The notes beneath the pieces were generated by a model. The model saw only the letters and a list, made by a program, of their open reading frames with translations, was not told where the DNA came from and made no database searches. A stretch of 64,000 nt of DNA. Origin: Ilyomonas sp963790435. GTDB taxonomy: Bacteria; Bacteroidota; Bacteroidia; Chitinophagales; Chitinophagaceae. Location of the stretch: the NCBI GenBank assembly GCA_963790435.1, contig CAWBOI010000006.1, positions 124,001-188,000 on the forward strand, written 5' to 3'. A program made the translations under genes and the position numbers. The number at the start of each line of letters is the position of its first letter. Position 1 is the first letter of the stretch. Shown piece by piece: positions 36,060-45,243 of the stretch.

Positions 36060-37208
36060 TTAAGTAAACACTTCCTTCACCCTTTCAAAAAAGCTCTTTT
36101 CGCTTTTGCCCGGCTGCGGTTTAAAATTGGGGCTGTTGTTTAGTTTCTCCAACATGGTTTTTTCTTCCGAGGTCAGGTTTTGCGGCGTCCATACATTCAC
36201 ATGAATCAACTGGTCGCCACGCTGATAACCCTGCACTTCAGGGAAGCCTTTGCCTTTCAGCCGGAATATCTTTCCGCTCTGCGTTCCGGGCGGTATTTTT
36301 ATTTTAGCGCGACCATCAATCGTAGGTACTTCTGTGTTGGTTCCAAAAGTGGCTTCCGGAAAAGTAATGTGGAGTTCGTAGGCTACATTTAAGCCATCAC
36401 GGTGCAATTCTTTGTGCGCTTCTTCTTCAATCAGAATCAACAAATCGCCAGGCGCACCGCCACGTTCACCGGCATTGCCTTTTCCGCTCATGCTCAGCTG
36501 CATGCCTTCCTGCACACCGGCGGGAATGTCAATGCTGATGGTTTCTTCGTTGTACACCCTGCCTTCACCTTTGCAATTGTTGCATTTTGCCGTAACCGTT
36601 GAGCCTTCGCCGTTGCAGGTAGGGCAGGTGCTTACGGTTTGCATTTGCCCTAAAAATGTATTCGACACTTTCCTTACCTGGCCACTGCCATGACAGGTAG
36701 AACAGGTTTGAATGCTGCTGTTGTCTTTGGCTCCGCTGCCGTTACAAACATTGCAAGGCACATATTTTTTTACCTTGATGTTTTTGGTAACTCCCTTCGC
36801 CATCTCTTCATAGTTCAGCTTTATTTTTACGCGAAGATTGCTGCCGCGCGAACCTCGGCCACGGCTGGCTCTGCCACCGCCGAACATACTGCCAAACATG
36901 CCTTCGCCAAAGATGTCGCCAAACTGACTGAAGATGTCTTCCATGTTCATGCCGCCACCAAAGCCGCCACCACCCATACCAGGCGCAAACGCCTGGTGAC
37001 CAAAGCGGTCGTACTTTGCTTTTTTGTCTCCATCGCTCAACACTTCGTAAGCTTCGGCAGCTTCTTTGAATTTTTCTTCGGCGCTTTTATCACCCGGGTT
37101 TCTGTCGGGATGATATTGCATCGCCACCTTGCGATACGCTTTTTTAATTTCATCGCCGGAAGCCGATTTGCTCACGCCCAGAACTTCGTAATAATCTCGT
37201 TTTGTCAT
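36060..37208 (-). CDS. dnaJ: Molecular chaperone DnaJ
   Basis: Hsp40 co-chaperone that stimulates DnaK ATPase. J domain with HPD (YHPDRNPGDK, residues 31-42), Gly/Phe region (FAPGMGGGGFGGGMN), and a zinc domain with all four CxxCxGxG motifs (CNVCNGSG, CSTCHGSG, CPTCNGEG, CNNCKGEG). The C-terminal substrate domain follows. 382 residues, intact. It is downstream of grpE on the same strand with a 165-bp gap that contains a short CCGCCTTAGGCGG hairpin. Confidence 0.97.
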   Translation of the reverse strand: MTKRDYYEVLGVSKSASGDEIKKAYRKVAMQYHPDRNPGDKSAEEKFKEAAEAYEVLSDGDKKAKYDRFGHQAFAPGMGGGGFGGGMNMEDIFSQFGDIFGEGMFGSMFGGGRASRGRGSRGSNLRVKIKLNYEEMAKGVTKNIKVKKYVPCNVCNGSGAKDNSSIQTCSTCHGSGQVRKVSNTFLGQMQTVSTCPTCNGEGSTVTAKCNNCKGEGRVYNEETISIDIPAGVQEGMQLSMSGKGNAGERGGAPGDLLILIEEEAHKELHRDGLNVAYELHITFPEATFGTNTEVPTIDGRAKIKIPPGTQSGKIFRLKGKGFPEVQGYQRGDQLIHVNVWTPQNLTSEEKTMLEKLNNSPNFKPQPGKSEKSFFERVKEVFT

Positions 37209-37373
37209 GCCCTAATCCGCCTAAGGCGGAAAGTTTTAAAATGTACGCCCCAGCTCCTAAAGGGGAGCCAGAAAGCTTTGATTAAATTTATTGTCTTTTT
37301 AATTAAACAGTTTTTAAAACACTTACGTTGTCCCCAACTTCCACTTTAGGCGGACCAGGGCCTTGTCTTCTCC

Positions 37374-37949
37374 TTACTTCCCAACCACCACTTTTGCAAA
37401 GCGGATAAGTTTATCGTTTAACGAATATCCTTTTTGCACTTCGTCCAGCACTTTTCCTACCTGATCTTTTGTAGGTGAAGGAATTTCAGCAATGGCTTCA
37501 TGCTTCTCAACATCAAAGTCCTGCTGCTTGCTTTCCATCCCTTTCAAACCCTTTGCTGATAAGGCGTTGCGCAGTTTGTTAAATATTAAAAGAATGCCTT
37601 CTTTTATTTGCTCAACATCATTGCTTTGTTTCATTTGCTTTTCTGCACGGTCGCAATCATCCAACACATCCAGCAGCGAAACGATAATGTCTTTACCTGC
37701 TGTTTGAATCAGTTCCATCCGCTCTTTTGCATTGCGGCGTTTGTAGTTTTCAAACTCTGCTAACAAACGCATGTATTTATCTTTTTGTTCAGCCAACTGG
37801 CTGTTCAGTTGCTCTACTTCGCCATCATCTTCCACCGGATCATTCAAATGCGTAGTGCCTGCTGCATTTTCGTCAGTGCTGATGTTAAAATCTGTCGGTT
37901 CTGCCGTTTCCACATCGTTCGGCTGTTTATTTTTTTCTTCTGTCATCAT
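37374..37949 (-). CDS. grpE: Nucleotide exchange factor GrpE
   Basis: GrpE releases ADP from DnaK. After an acidic, disordered N terminus (about 45 residues) comes the long coiled coil (QLNSQLAEQKDKYMRLLAEFENYKRRNAKERMELIQTAGKDII) and the conserved beta domain (HEAIAEIPSPTKDQVGKVLDEVQKGYSLNDKLIRFAKVVVGK). 191 residues, normal length. First gene of the grpE-dnaJ pair; dnaK is not in view. Confidence 0.96.
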   Translation of the reverse strand: MMTEEKNKQPNDVETAEPTDFNISTDENAAGTTHLNDPVEDDGEVEQLNSQLAEQKDKYMRLLAEFENYKRRNAKERMELIQTAGKDIIVSLLDVLDDCDRAEKQMKQSNDVEQIKEGILLIFNKLRNALSAKGLKGMESKQQDFDVEKHEAIAEIPSPTKDQVGKVLDEVQKGYSLNDKLIRFAKVVVGK

Positions 37950-38504
37950 TGTTTAATTGGTTGATGTTATTGGTCAAATTCACTGCCAACGAGTAAGATA
38001 AGAAATTTTGGCAGGCGAAGGTAATGAAAGAGAAGGAAGGCTTTGTGAAGACCACGGAAGCGGTTTTGTTTTTACACATTTTTTATCAACCCAATTGTAT
38101 AGGTTTAAAACAATGAATCTTTATAAAATAATGGCAAAACCAAACGTTGCTGTACTTATCAAATGGGTGACAAATGAAGCGTTTGTATAAGCTCTTATGC
38201 ATTTGCGCCACAAAAAGTAGTAAAAAGAATAATCAAGGTTAATGTTATTCCGCCCCACCCTGTTTATTTTATAACCTTTTATAACTCGAATCTATAAGAG
38301 CGATATGTTTTTCATTGCTATTAACAGGCGGCTTTAACGAAGCAGGTTTGTTTTTATACATATTTTCCTTTTCATAGCTGCTGATACCTTGCTCCTACAG
38401 AGCTTAGATAGAGACAGCAGGATTGCTTTTTCAACAACAATGCAATTGTCCTTTTCGCTTTCCCTTTACTACCTTCGCTTTTTCTTATCAATCGCTTTGT
38501 ATCA
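37950..38504. other. Intergenic gap between grpE and purL
   Basis: No supported gene in 555 bp. It holds one exact GCAAAACCAAA (38134-38144), two near variants (GGTTTTGTTTTTACACATTT at 38070; AGGTTTGTTTTTATACAT at 38345) and a GTTATTCCGCC arm near 38242 related to the hairpin family. TACCTTCG about 30 bp before purL is a near match to the -7 box. Confidence 0.6.
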
Positions 38505-40742
38505 ATGGAAATTACCGCGCAAACCGCAGAACAACTACGACTTACCGCAGATGAATTTGAACTCATTAAACAAAAGTTGGGACGCACCCCCAACTTCACC
38601 GAGTTATGCACATTCAGCGCTATGTGGAGTGAGCATTGCAGCTACAAAAACAGCATTAAATGGCTCAAAACCTTGCCACGTGAAGGCGGCAGAATGTTAG
38701 TAGCCGCCGGTGAAGAAAATGCAGGTTTGATGGACATTGGAGACGGTTATGGCGTAGTGTTTAAAATAGAAAGTCATAATCATCCCAGCGCGCTGGAACC
38801 CTTTCAGGGCGCGGCTACCGGCGTGGGTGGCATTCATCGCGACATCTTTACGATGGGTGCACGTCCCATTGCTGCCTTAAACAGTTTGCGCTTTGGAAAT
38901 GGGGCTGATAAAAAAACAAAACGATTGCTGGCTGGCGTCGTGCGTGGCATTGGTCATTATGGCAACTGCTTTGGTGTGCCAACGGTTGGTGGCGAAGTGT
39001 ATTTTGAAGAATGTTATCATACCAACCCATTGGTAAATGCGATGAGTGTTGGCATTGTAAAAAGTAGTGAAACCATCAGCGCGACTGCAAAAGGCATTGG
39101 CAATCCAATTTTTTTTGTAGGAAGTGCAACCGGTAAAGATGGCATTGGCGGCGCCTCGTTTGCCAGCGCCAACATTACCGAAGAAAGCGCGGAAGAACTG
39201 CCTGCCGTGCAGGTGGGTGATCCTTTCCAGGAGAAGAAACTATTGGAAGCTTGTTTAGAAGTGATACAAACCGGAGCTGTAGTAGGAATGCAGGACATGG
39301 GTGCGGCGGGTATCATTTGTTCTACGGCTGAAATGAGCGCCAAAGGCGAGCGTTGGTATGAGGATAGATTTAGACAAAGTACCTACCCGCCAGCAAGGCA
39401 TGAAAGCATGGGAATTGTTGTTGAGCGAAAGCCAGGAGCGCATGTTGATTTGTGTAGAGTGGGGCAAAGAAGATGCGGTGTTGAAAGTGTTTGAGAAATG
39501 GGATTTGCCTTGCAGCAACATCGGCGAAGTAACCGGCGATGGATTGCTCCGATTTTATATGCACGGCGAGTTGGAAGCCGAAGTGCCTGCCTATGAATTG
39601 GTGTTGGGCGGCGGTGCTCCGCAATATGACCGCGAATACAAAGAGCCAGCTTATTTGCAACAAATACAAAGCTTTGATGTAAGCACCGTTACCGACATCA
39701 AAAGCAATGAAGAATTAAAACGCACCGCGAAGCGGCTCATTCAACTGCCCAACATTGCCAGCAAGCGATGGGTAAGTGTGCAATACGATAGCATGGTAGG
39801 CGCTGCCAATATGAGTACCAACGCACCGAGCGACGCGGCGGTTGTATGGAAATAGAAACCGGCAAAGCCATTGCCATGACGGTGGATTGCAATAGTCGTT
39901 ATGTGTATGCGAATCCTGAAGAAGGCGCCATGATTGCAGTTGCCGAAGCCGCACGCAATCTGGTTTGCAGCGGTGCCGAACCCATTGGCGTTACCAATTG
40001 TTTGAATTTTGGCAATCCTTATATTCCCGAAGTGTATTACCAGTTTGTAAAAGCAGTAGCCGGCATGGGAAAGGCTTGCCGCGCTTTCAATACGCCGGTT
40101 ACGGGCGGCAATGTTTCTTTTTACAATCAAAATCCGGAAGGGCCTGTGTACCCAACGCCAACCATTGGAATGGTAGGCATAATAGAGGATGTTGCCAAAC
40201 GCATGACGCTGGATTTTAAAAAAGAGGGCGATACCATTCTGCTTCTCGGCAAAGCCAAAAACTGCATCCATTCATCAGAATATTTGCACAAAACCAAAGG
40301 GATTGAATTGTCACCCGCGCCGTATTTCAATTTAGAAGAAGAACAATTATTGCACAAGGCAATTGCATCGTTCATTCACAATGGCTGCATCGAAAGTGCG
40401 CACGATGTAAGCGAAGGTGGTTTGTTGGTAACATTGATGGAAAGTAGTTTCCCGCGCGGACTGGGTTTTGATGTTTCTTTCAACCCAAATTATTTGGAAG
40501 AAAGCGACATGCGCAACGATGCGTTTTGGTTTGGCGAGGCGCAGGGAAGGGTAGTGGTTTCGGTGTCGGATGATGGAATGGAAGGTTTTCTTACACTGGC
40601 TGAACAATTGGGTATTGAAGTGGATGAACTGGGAAAAGTAACAGCCGGAAATGTAATTGTGAACGACGATAATTGGGGCAGCATTGGCGAATGGAAATCG
40701 GGCTATGACACTGCGATTGAGAAGATGATTGAGAACGAGTAG
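38505..40742 (+). pseudogene. purL: Phosphoribosylformylglycinamidine synthase subunit PurL, broken by two frame changes
   Basis: Small-type PurL (about 746 codons) uses ATP and glutamine-derived ammonia to make FGAM in purine synthesis. Motifs: MWSEHCSYKNS, FKIESHNHPSALEPFQGAATGVGGI, then GLLVTLMESSFPRGLGF near the end. The reading frame changes at about 39351 (GAGCGTTGG, where GAGGTTGG would continue as EVGMRIDL) and at about 39846 (GTTGTATGG, where one more base gives VV.EIETGKAIAM). Every part is present and conserved across both breaks, so two sequencing indels are likelier than real decay. If genuine, the cell would be a purine auxotroph. Confidence 0.85.
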
Positions 40743-40775
40743 TCCATACTTATTTGCACAAAAACAAAAGCGAAC

Positions 40776-41789
40776 ATGGATAACCAAACCGACAAAAACA
40801 AAACGATTGTTGTAACCGGTGCTGCCGGCTTTATTGGCAGTTGCACGGTGCAGTTTTTAAACGAACAGGGTTATGAAAATTTAATCCTGGTTGATTCGTT
40901 TGGCGTTGAAAAAAAGCGCAGAAACTGGGAAGGAAAAAATTTTGCAAAAACAATAGAAAGAGAAGGTTTTATGCAATGGCTGAATGATGCAAAAACAAAC
41001 ATTGATGTTATCATTCATCTCGGTGCAAGAACTGATACCACAGAGTTTGATTACAGCATACATGAAGCGCTTAATCTCAATTATTCAAAAGAGGTGTGGA
41101 ACTGGTGCGTTGCTAATAACATTCCCCTCATTTACGCTTCTTCCGCAGCTACCTACGGAGCAGGTGAACATGGCTATTACGATAACAATGAAGTAAGCAA
41201 CACCTTGCATCCGCTCAATCCTTATGGCATCAGTAAAAATGAATTTGATAAGTGGGCGATCCGTCAACCACAACAACCGCCTTGCTGGGCTGGCTTAAAA
41301 TTTTTCAATGTCTATGGACCTAATGAATATCACAAAGGCAGGATGGCAAGCGTGATTTTTCATGCGTTTCATCAAATCAAGCGCGATGGTTTTGTAAAGC
41401 TGTTTCGCAGTTATAAAGAAACGTATAAAGATGGTGAGCAACTGCGCGATTTCATTTATGTAAAAGACATCGTGAAAATGATGTTTTGGATGATGACTGA
41501 AATGATCAATGGAAATTGGGCAAAAATAAAAAATGGCATTTACAACGCCGGAACCGGCAGGGCCAGAACTTTTAACGACCTTGTAAAAAATACATTCAAA
41601 GGCATGATATTGCCGCAGCACATCAAGTATGTTGATATGCCGGAAGACATTCGGGATAAATACCAATACTTCACCGAAGCAGATATGGAAAAGCTGCGCA
41701 ATGCCGGTTATACCGAACCGTTTTATAGCTTAGATGATGGCGTGCAGGAATACGTTCGCGAATACCTGTTGAAAGATAAGATTTGGTAA
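40776..41789 (+). CDS. hldD: ADP-L-glycero-D-manno-heptose-6-epimerase
   Basis: An extended SDR epimerase for the last step of ADP-heptose synthesis, needed for lipopolysaccharide inner core. NAD(P) motif TGAAGFIGS (14-22), catalytic YGISK (Tyr/Lys), then the ADP-heptose binding region with KFFNVYGPNEYHKGRMASV. 337 residues, full length. An exact GCAAAAACAAA word is in the coding sequence (40989), and the spaced form GCACAAAAACAAA precedes the gene. Confidence 0.93.
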   Translation: MDNQTDKNKTIVVTGAAGFIGSCTVQFLNEQGYENLILVDSFGVEKKRRNWEGKNFAKTIEREGFMQWLNDAKTNIDVIIHLGARTDTTEFDYSIHEALNLNYSKEVWNWCVANNIPLIYASSAATYGAGEHGYYDNNEVSNTLHPLNPYGISKNEFDKWAIRQPQQPPCWAGLKFFNVYGPNEYHKGRMASVIFHAFHQIKRDGFVKLFRSYKETYKDGEQLRDFIYVKDIVKMMFWMMTEMINGNWAKIKNGIYNAGTGRARTFNDLVKNTFKGMILPQHIKYVDMPEDIRDKYQYFTEADMEKLRNAGYTEPFYSLDDGVQEYVREYLLKDKIW

Positions 41790-41808
41790 ATTTGAAAAAA
41801 TTGATGTT

Positions 41809-42003
41809 ATGAGTATTGAAGAAATGAAGGAGAAAAGAGAGAAAGTAATTGCAGCAATCAATGTCTTGCCTGAAAATAAATTGGCTTCTGTTGAAGCGTT
41901 TATTAATGAGATAAACAATGAGAGTAATGAATACTCAATTGATTTCATTTACAACAAAGCAGTTGAACAGTATCACGAAACGCTTCAAAAATTAGCACAA
42001 TGA
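41809..42003 (+). CDS. Putative antitoxin of a Doc-type module (64 aa)
   Basis: A 64-residue, charged helical protein (MSIEEMKEKREKVIAAINVL, then NKLASVEAFINEINNE). Its stop overlaps the toxin start by 4 bp (ATGA), the usual layout of a toxin-antitoxin pair. The C-terminal IDFIYNKAVEQYHETLQKLAQ would be the toxin-binding part. No DNA-binding fold is evident from the sequence. I assign the role from its position. Confidence 0.65.
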   Translation: MSIEEMKEKREKVIAAINVLPENKLASVEAFINEINNESNEYSIDFIYNKAVEQYHETLQKLAQ

Positions 42004-42377
42004 TTTCGCTGAATGAAGTAATGCAACTTCATAAGAGGTCAGTTCAGGATTATGGTGGAAGTCATGGTGTGAGAGATATAAATTTACTGGAAAGTGCAAT
42101 TGCACGACCCTACCAATCTTTTGGCGACGTAGAATTTTACTCAACTCCTTTTGAAAAAGCCGCAGCTATCATTGAAAGCATTGTGAAGAATCATCCTTTT
42201 ATTGATGGAAATAAAAGAACAGGACTACTTGCGGGTTACACTTTATTATATCGAAGTAAAATTCAAATAACAGTAACTCAGGAAGAGGCGTATCAATTTG
42301 TAATTGATATCGCTTCTTCGATTATTGTATTTGACGAAATTGTTCTCTGGCTTCAAAATCACACACAATCCATTTAA
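42000..42377 (+). CDS. Death-on-curing (Doc) family toxin, Fic fold
   Basis: 125 residues with the Fic/Doc active site HPFIDGNKRTG (His and the anion-binding Asn-Lys-Arg), preceded by FEKAAAIIESIVKN. Doc toxins phosphorylate EF-Tu; Fic relatives transfer AMP. The NKR form favours Doc. Translationally coupled to the small upstream gene and inserted between hldD and proC, so it is probably an acquired plasmid- or phage-type addiction module. Only 3 bp separate it from proC. Confidence 0.88.
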   Translation: MISLNEVMQLHKRSVQDYGGSHGVRDINLLESAIARPYQSFGDVEFYSTPFEKAAAIIESIVKNHPFIDGNKRTGLLAGYTLLYRSKIQITVTQEEAYQFVIDIASSIIVFDEIVLWLQNHTQSI

Positions 42378-42380
42378 TTT

Positions 42381-43184
42381 ATGAGCAATCAAAACATAGC
42401 TATTATTGGCGGCGGCAACCTCGGCTCTGCCATTGCAGAAGGTTTAATCAGCAGTGGTTTTATCAATGCTGAAAATATCATCATTACCAAAAGAAACATT
42501 ACTACTTTACAAACGCTGCAACAAAAAGGTGTGCAGGTAACCAGCGATAATGTGGCTGCTGTTCAACAGGCGCAATGGATTATTCTTGCTGTAAAACCGT
42601 TTCAGATAAAAGATATTTTACAAACCCTCAAACCGCATTTAGGGGCAGATAAACACAAGCTCGTAAGTGTAATCACCGGCGTTTGGATAAAAGATGTGCA
42701 GGAAATTATCGGCTCTCATTTTACCCTTTTCCGCGCCATGCCCAACACTGCAATAGCCATTCGCGAAAGCATTACCTGCATTTGTAAACACAATGCAGGC
42801 AGCGAAGATGAACAGTATATCTTCAGTCTTTTTAATCAACTTGGGAAAACTGTTTTTATTGAAGAGAAGTTGATGGATGCTGCTACTGTTTTAGGGGCTT
42901 GCGGAACCGCGTATGCCATGCGTTACATTCGCGCAAATATTCAGGGTGGCATTGAGATTGGCTTTGATGCAGCCACTGCATCGTTAATCGCTGCGCAAAC
43001 GGTGAAAGGGGCAGCGCAATTGTTACTCTCCAAACATACGCATCCCGAACAGGAAATTGATAAAGTAACCACGCCCAAAGGCTGCACCATTGCGGGTTTG
43101 AACGAGATGGAACACCAGGGTTTCAGTTCTTCATTAATCAAAGGCGTTGTAACGAGCTATAAAAAAATTGTGAGCGATATGTAA
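42381..43184 (+). CDS. proC: Pyrroline-5-carboxylate reductase
   Basis: The last step of proline synthesis. N-terminal Rossmann motif IAIIGGGNLGSAIAEGL (NADPH), the middle helices with RAMPNTAIAIRESITCI and the C-terminal dimer domain (AAQTVKGAAQLLL, then VTTPKGCTIAGLNEME). 267 residues, intact. A TTTGTTTTTGC word starts 5 bp after the stop. Confidence 0.95.
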   Translation: MSNQNIAIIGGGNLGSAIAEGLISSGFINAENIIITKRNITTLQTLQQKGVQVTSDNVAAVQQAQWIILAVKPFQIKDILQTLKPHLGADKHKLVSVITGVWIKDVQEIIGSHFTLFRAMPNTAIAIRESITCICKHNAGSEDEQYIFSLFNQLGKTVFIEEKLMDAATVLGACGTAYAMRYIRANIQGGIEIGFDAATASLIAAQTVKGAAQLLLSKHTHPEQEIDKVTTPKGCTIAGLNEMEHQGFSSSLIKGVVTSYKKIVSDM

Positions 43185-43280
43185 TGGTTTGTTTTTGCCT
43201 TATTAAAACTATTTCTTGTTGTTGAAGCGTTGAAAAACTATCACGCAGTTGTCATTCTTCTTTGTATCGCATATTTTATT

Positions 43281-43310
43281 TTGGCTGCACTCGTGTGGCT
43301 AATAAATTTG
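43281..43310 (+). promoter_or_regulatory. Promoter of the NUDIX-type regulator gene
   Basis: TTG (43281-43283), a 19-nt spacer and TAAATTTG (43303-43310) match the Bacteroidota -33/-7 pattern. The ATG is 20 nt downstream. Confidence 0.65.
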
Positions 43311-43330
43311 TATCGTACACTTTTTATTTT

Positions 43331-44047
43331 ATGAAGGAAGGCACACAAACAGTTATAGAAAGTATAGAAGAATACAATCAGTACAGCCGCTTTTTATTGG
43401 CAGTTGATTGTATCATTTTTGGGTTCGATGGCAAGCAGTTAAAAGCCTTGTTTATCAAGCGGGCTTTTAATCCTGGTTTAAATAAATGGTCGTTGATGGG
43501 TGGATTTGTTCATGCAGAAGAAAGTGTGGAAGAAGCAGCTTCACGCATTTTGAATCAACTAACCGGACTAAGCAATATTTACATGGAGCAGCTTCATTGC
43601 TTTGGAGATGTGAGTCGCGATCCCGGCGGACGGGTTATCTCCATTGCTTATTTTGCCTTGATTAATATTGCTGATTACAGCGAAGAAATGATGATGGAAC
43701 ACCGCGCCAAATGGTTTGATTTAAATGGCGTTCCACCGTTGATTTTCGACCATCACAAAATGCTGCTGTTAGCCAAAAACCGGCTGCAACAAAAAGTGGC
43801 CAATCATCCCATCGGCTTTGCCTTATTGCCTACTAAATTTACCCTGCGCCAATTGCAAACGCTTTACGAAGCCATCAACGAAACTGAGTTAGACAAGCGT
43901 AACTTCACACGCCGGATATTGGATTTGGGCATTCTGCAGAAACTTGACGAAAAAGAGAAAAGCACTTCTAAAAAAGGTTCTTTTTATTACGTTTTTGATG
44001 AAGACAAATACAAGAAACTGGAACGCGAAGGAATTACTTTGTTGTAA
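43331..44047 (+). CDS. NUDIX domain transcriptional regulator with winged helix (NrtR/AraR-like)
   Basis: The start is ATG 43331. Residues 10-140 form a NUDIX fold with the region GGFVHAEESVEEAASRILNQLTGL, a degenerate Nudix box (the canonical GX5EX7REUXEEXGU lacks several acidic residues). The C terminus (about 150-238) is a winged helix (TLRQLQTLYEAINETELDKRNFTRRILDLGILQK). Such proteins are ligand-responsive repressors of NAD or sugar catabolism genes, using the NUDIX part as a sensor rather than an enzyme. No obvious target operon adjoins. Confidence 0.88.
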   Translation: MKEGTQTVIESIEEYNQYSRFLLAVDCIIFGFDGKQLKALFIKRAFNPGLNKWSLMGGFVHAEESVEEAASRILNQLTGLSNIYMEQLHCFGDVSRDPGGRVISIAYFALINIADYSEEMMMEHRAKWFDLNGVPPLIFDHHKMLLLAKNRLQQKVANHPIGFALLPTKFTLRQLQTLYEAINETELDKRNFTRRILDLGILQKLDEKEKSTSKKGSFYYVFDEDKYKKLEREGITLL

Positions 44048-44049
44048 CT

Positions 44050-44075
44050 AAAAGAGGTTTGGTTTTGCCTCTTTT
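44050..44075 (+). terminator. Terminator with the dispersed word as its loop
   Basis: Stem AAAAGAGG (44050-44057) and CCTCTTTT (44068-44075), loop TTTGGTTTTG, T-tract TTTTTC. The loop plus the next C of the stem is exactly TTTGGTTTTGC (44058-44068). It directly follows the NUDIX regulator stop. Confidence 0.85.
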
Positions 44076-44189
44076 TCTGTTTTGTCATTTTAGATTGAGC
44101 TTTCATTGGACGGCGATATTTCGCTCATAACTTCTCCCTCCATTTTTACAGCAATACTTTAGTTTTGCCCACTTTAAAAACCCACACTT

Positions 44190-44945
44190 ATGCTACCTTC
44201 TTCAGTTGCTGCTTTAGACAAAAGCCGTTTGCCGCGCCACGTAGCTGTTATTATGGATGGAAACGGACGCTGGGCAAAAGAGCAGGGGCAAGACCGTTTG
44301 TACGGGCATTCGCATGGTGTGGAAAGTGTGCGAAGCATAACCGAAGGTGCAGCCGAACTGGGCATTGAATACTTAACCTTGTATGCTTTTAGTACAGAGA
44401 ACTGGGACAGGCCACAACCCGAAGTTGCCGGTTTAATGATGCTGCTGGTTGATACGTTACGAAAAGAAATTGCAACGCTCAACAAAAACAATATCCGGCT
44501 TCATGTAATTGGGGATGTTGAAATGCTGCCGCGTGAAACCCAGGCACAATTAGAGGAAGCAATAAAAGAAACTTCTGTGAACACGGGTTTGAACCTTGTG
44601 ATTGCTTTAAGTTATAGCAGCCGCTGGGAAATTATCCGTGCTGTAAAAGGTATTGCAGAAGATGTAAGAGAAGGAAAGATAAACCCTGAAAACCTTACGC
44701 AGCAACAGTTTGAGCAGTATTTATGTACCAAAAATATTCCTGATCCTGAATTGATGATACGCACCAGCGGCGAGCATCGCATTTCCAATTTTTTATTGTA
44801 TCAACTGGCTTATGCGGAATTGTATTTTACTGATGTGTATTGGCCAGATTTCCGTAAAGAAGATTTAATTGAAGCTTTGCTAAATTATCAAAACAGGGAA
44901 AGAAGATTTGGAAAAATCAGCGAGCAAATCAGTGAACACGAATAA
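44190..44945 (+). CDS. uppS: Isoprenyl transferase (undecaprenyl diphosphate synthase)
   Basis: Adds isopentenyl units in cis to farnesyl diphosphate to make the C55 carrier used for peptidoglycan and surface polysaccharide. Motifs MDGNGRWAKEQG (catalytic Asp), YAFSTENWDRP and MIRTSGEHRISNFLLYQLAYAELYF. 251 residues, usual length. It is the single gene between the regulator and the convergent VCBS gene. Confidence 0.96.
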   Translation: MLPSSVAALDKSRLPRHVAVIMDGNGRWAKEQGQDRLYGHSHGVESVRSITEGAAELGIEYLTLYAFSTENWDRPQPEVAGLMMLLVDTLRKEIATLNKNNIRLHVIGDVEMLPRETQAQLEEAIKETSVNTGLNLVIALSYSSRWEIIRAVKGIAEDVREGKINPENLTQQQFEQYLCTKNIPDPELMIRTSGEHRISNFLLYQLAYAELYFTDVYWPDFRKEDLIEALLNYQNRERRFGKISEQISEHE

Positions 44946-44982
44946 CACGGATTTCATGCACGGATGAAGAAGGATTTCCTTT

Positions 44983-45050
44983 ACCGCGAAGGCACAAAGA
45001 CGCTAAGAAAATGGGCAAAACCAAACTTTGCGTCCTTGCGCCTTTGCGGT
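44983..45050. repeat. Long imperfect inverted repeat with the dispersed word in its loop
   Basis: Arms 44983-45003 (ACCGCGAAGGCACAAAGACG and C) and 45030-45050 match at 18 of 21 positions. The 26-nt loop contains GCAAAACCAAA (45015-45025). Located between convergent uppS and the VCBS gene. The rest of the gap to 45243 holds nothing recognisable. Confidence 0.75.
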
Positions 45051-45243
45051 TGAAATAGCACTCGCTTACAAGCTCAATTATTTTCAGAACGTATAAGTGT
45101 GCGACGCAACGATGCTAAATCGGAGGTTCAAAAGCTGGTAACATAAAGCTGTATTTTGTATTCTTCATCAATATCAAATTGATCCCAAACATCCCATTTA
45201 TCCCGGTTTAGACAATCCAAGAAATTTGCGCACGCAGTCCGTG

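Noticed and set aside
39351..39846. Programmed frameshifting in purL
   Set aside because: One site needs an extra base removed and the other one added, neither at a slippery heptamer with a stimulatory structure; indel errors are simpler.
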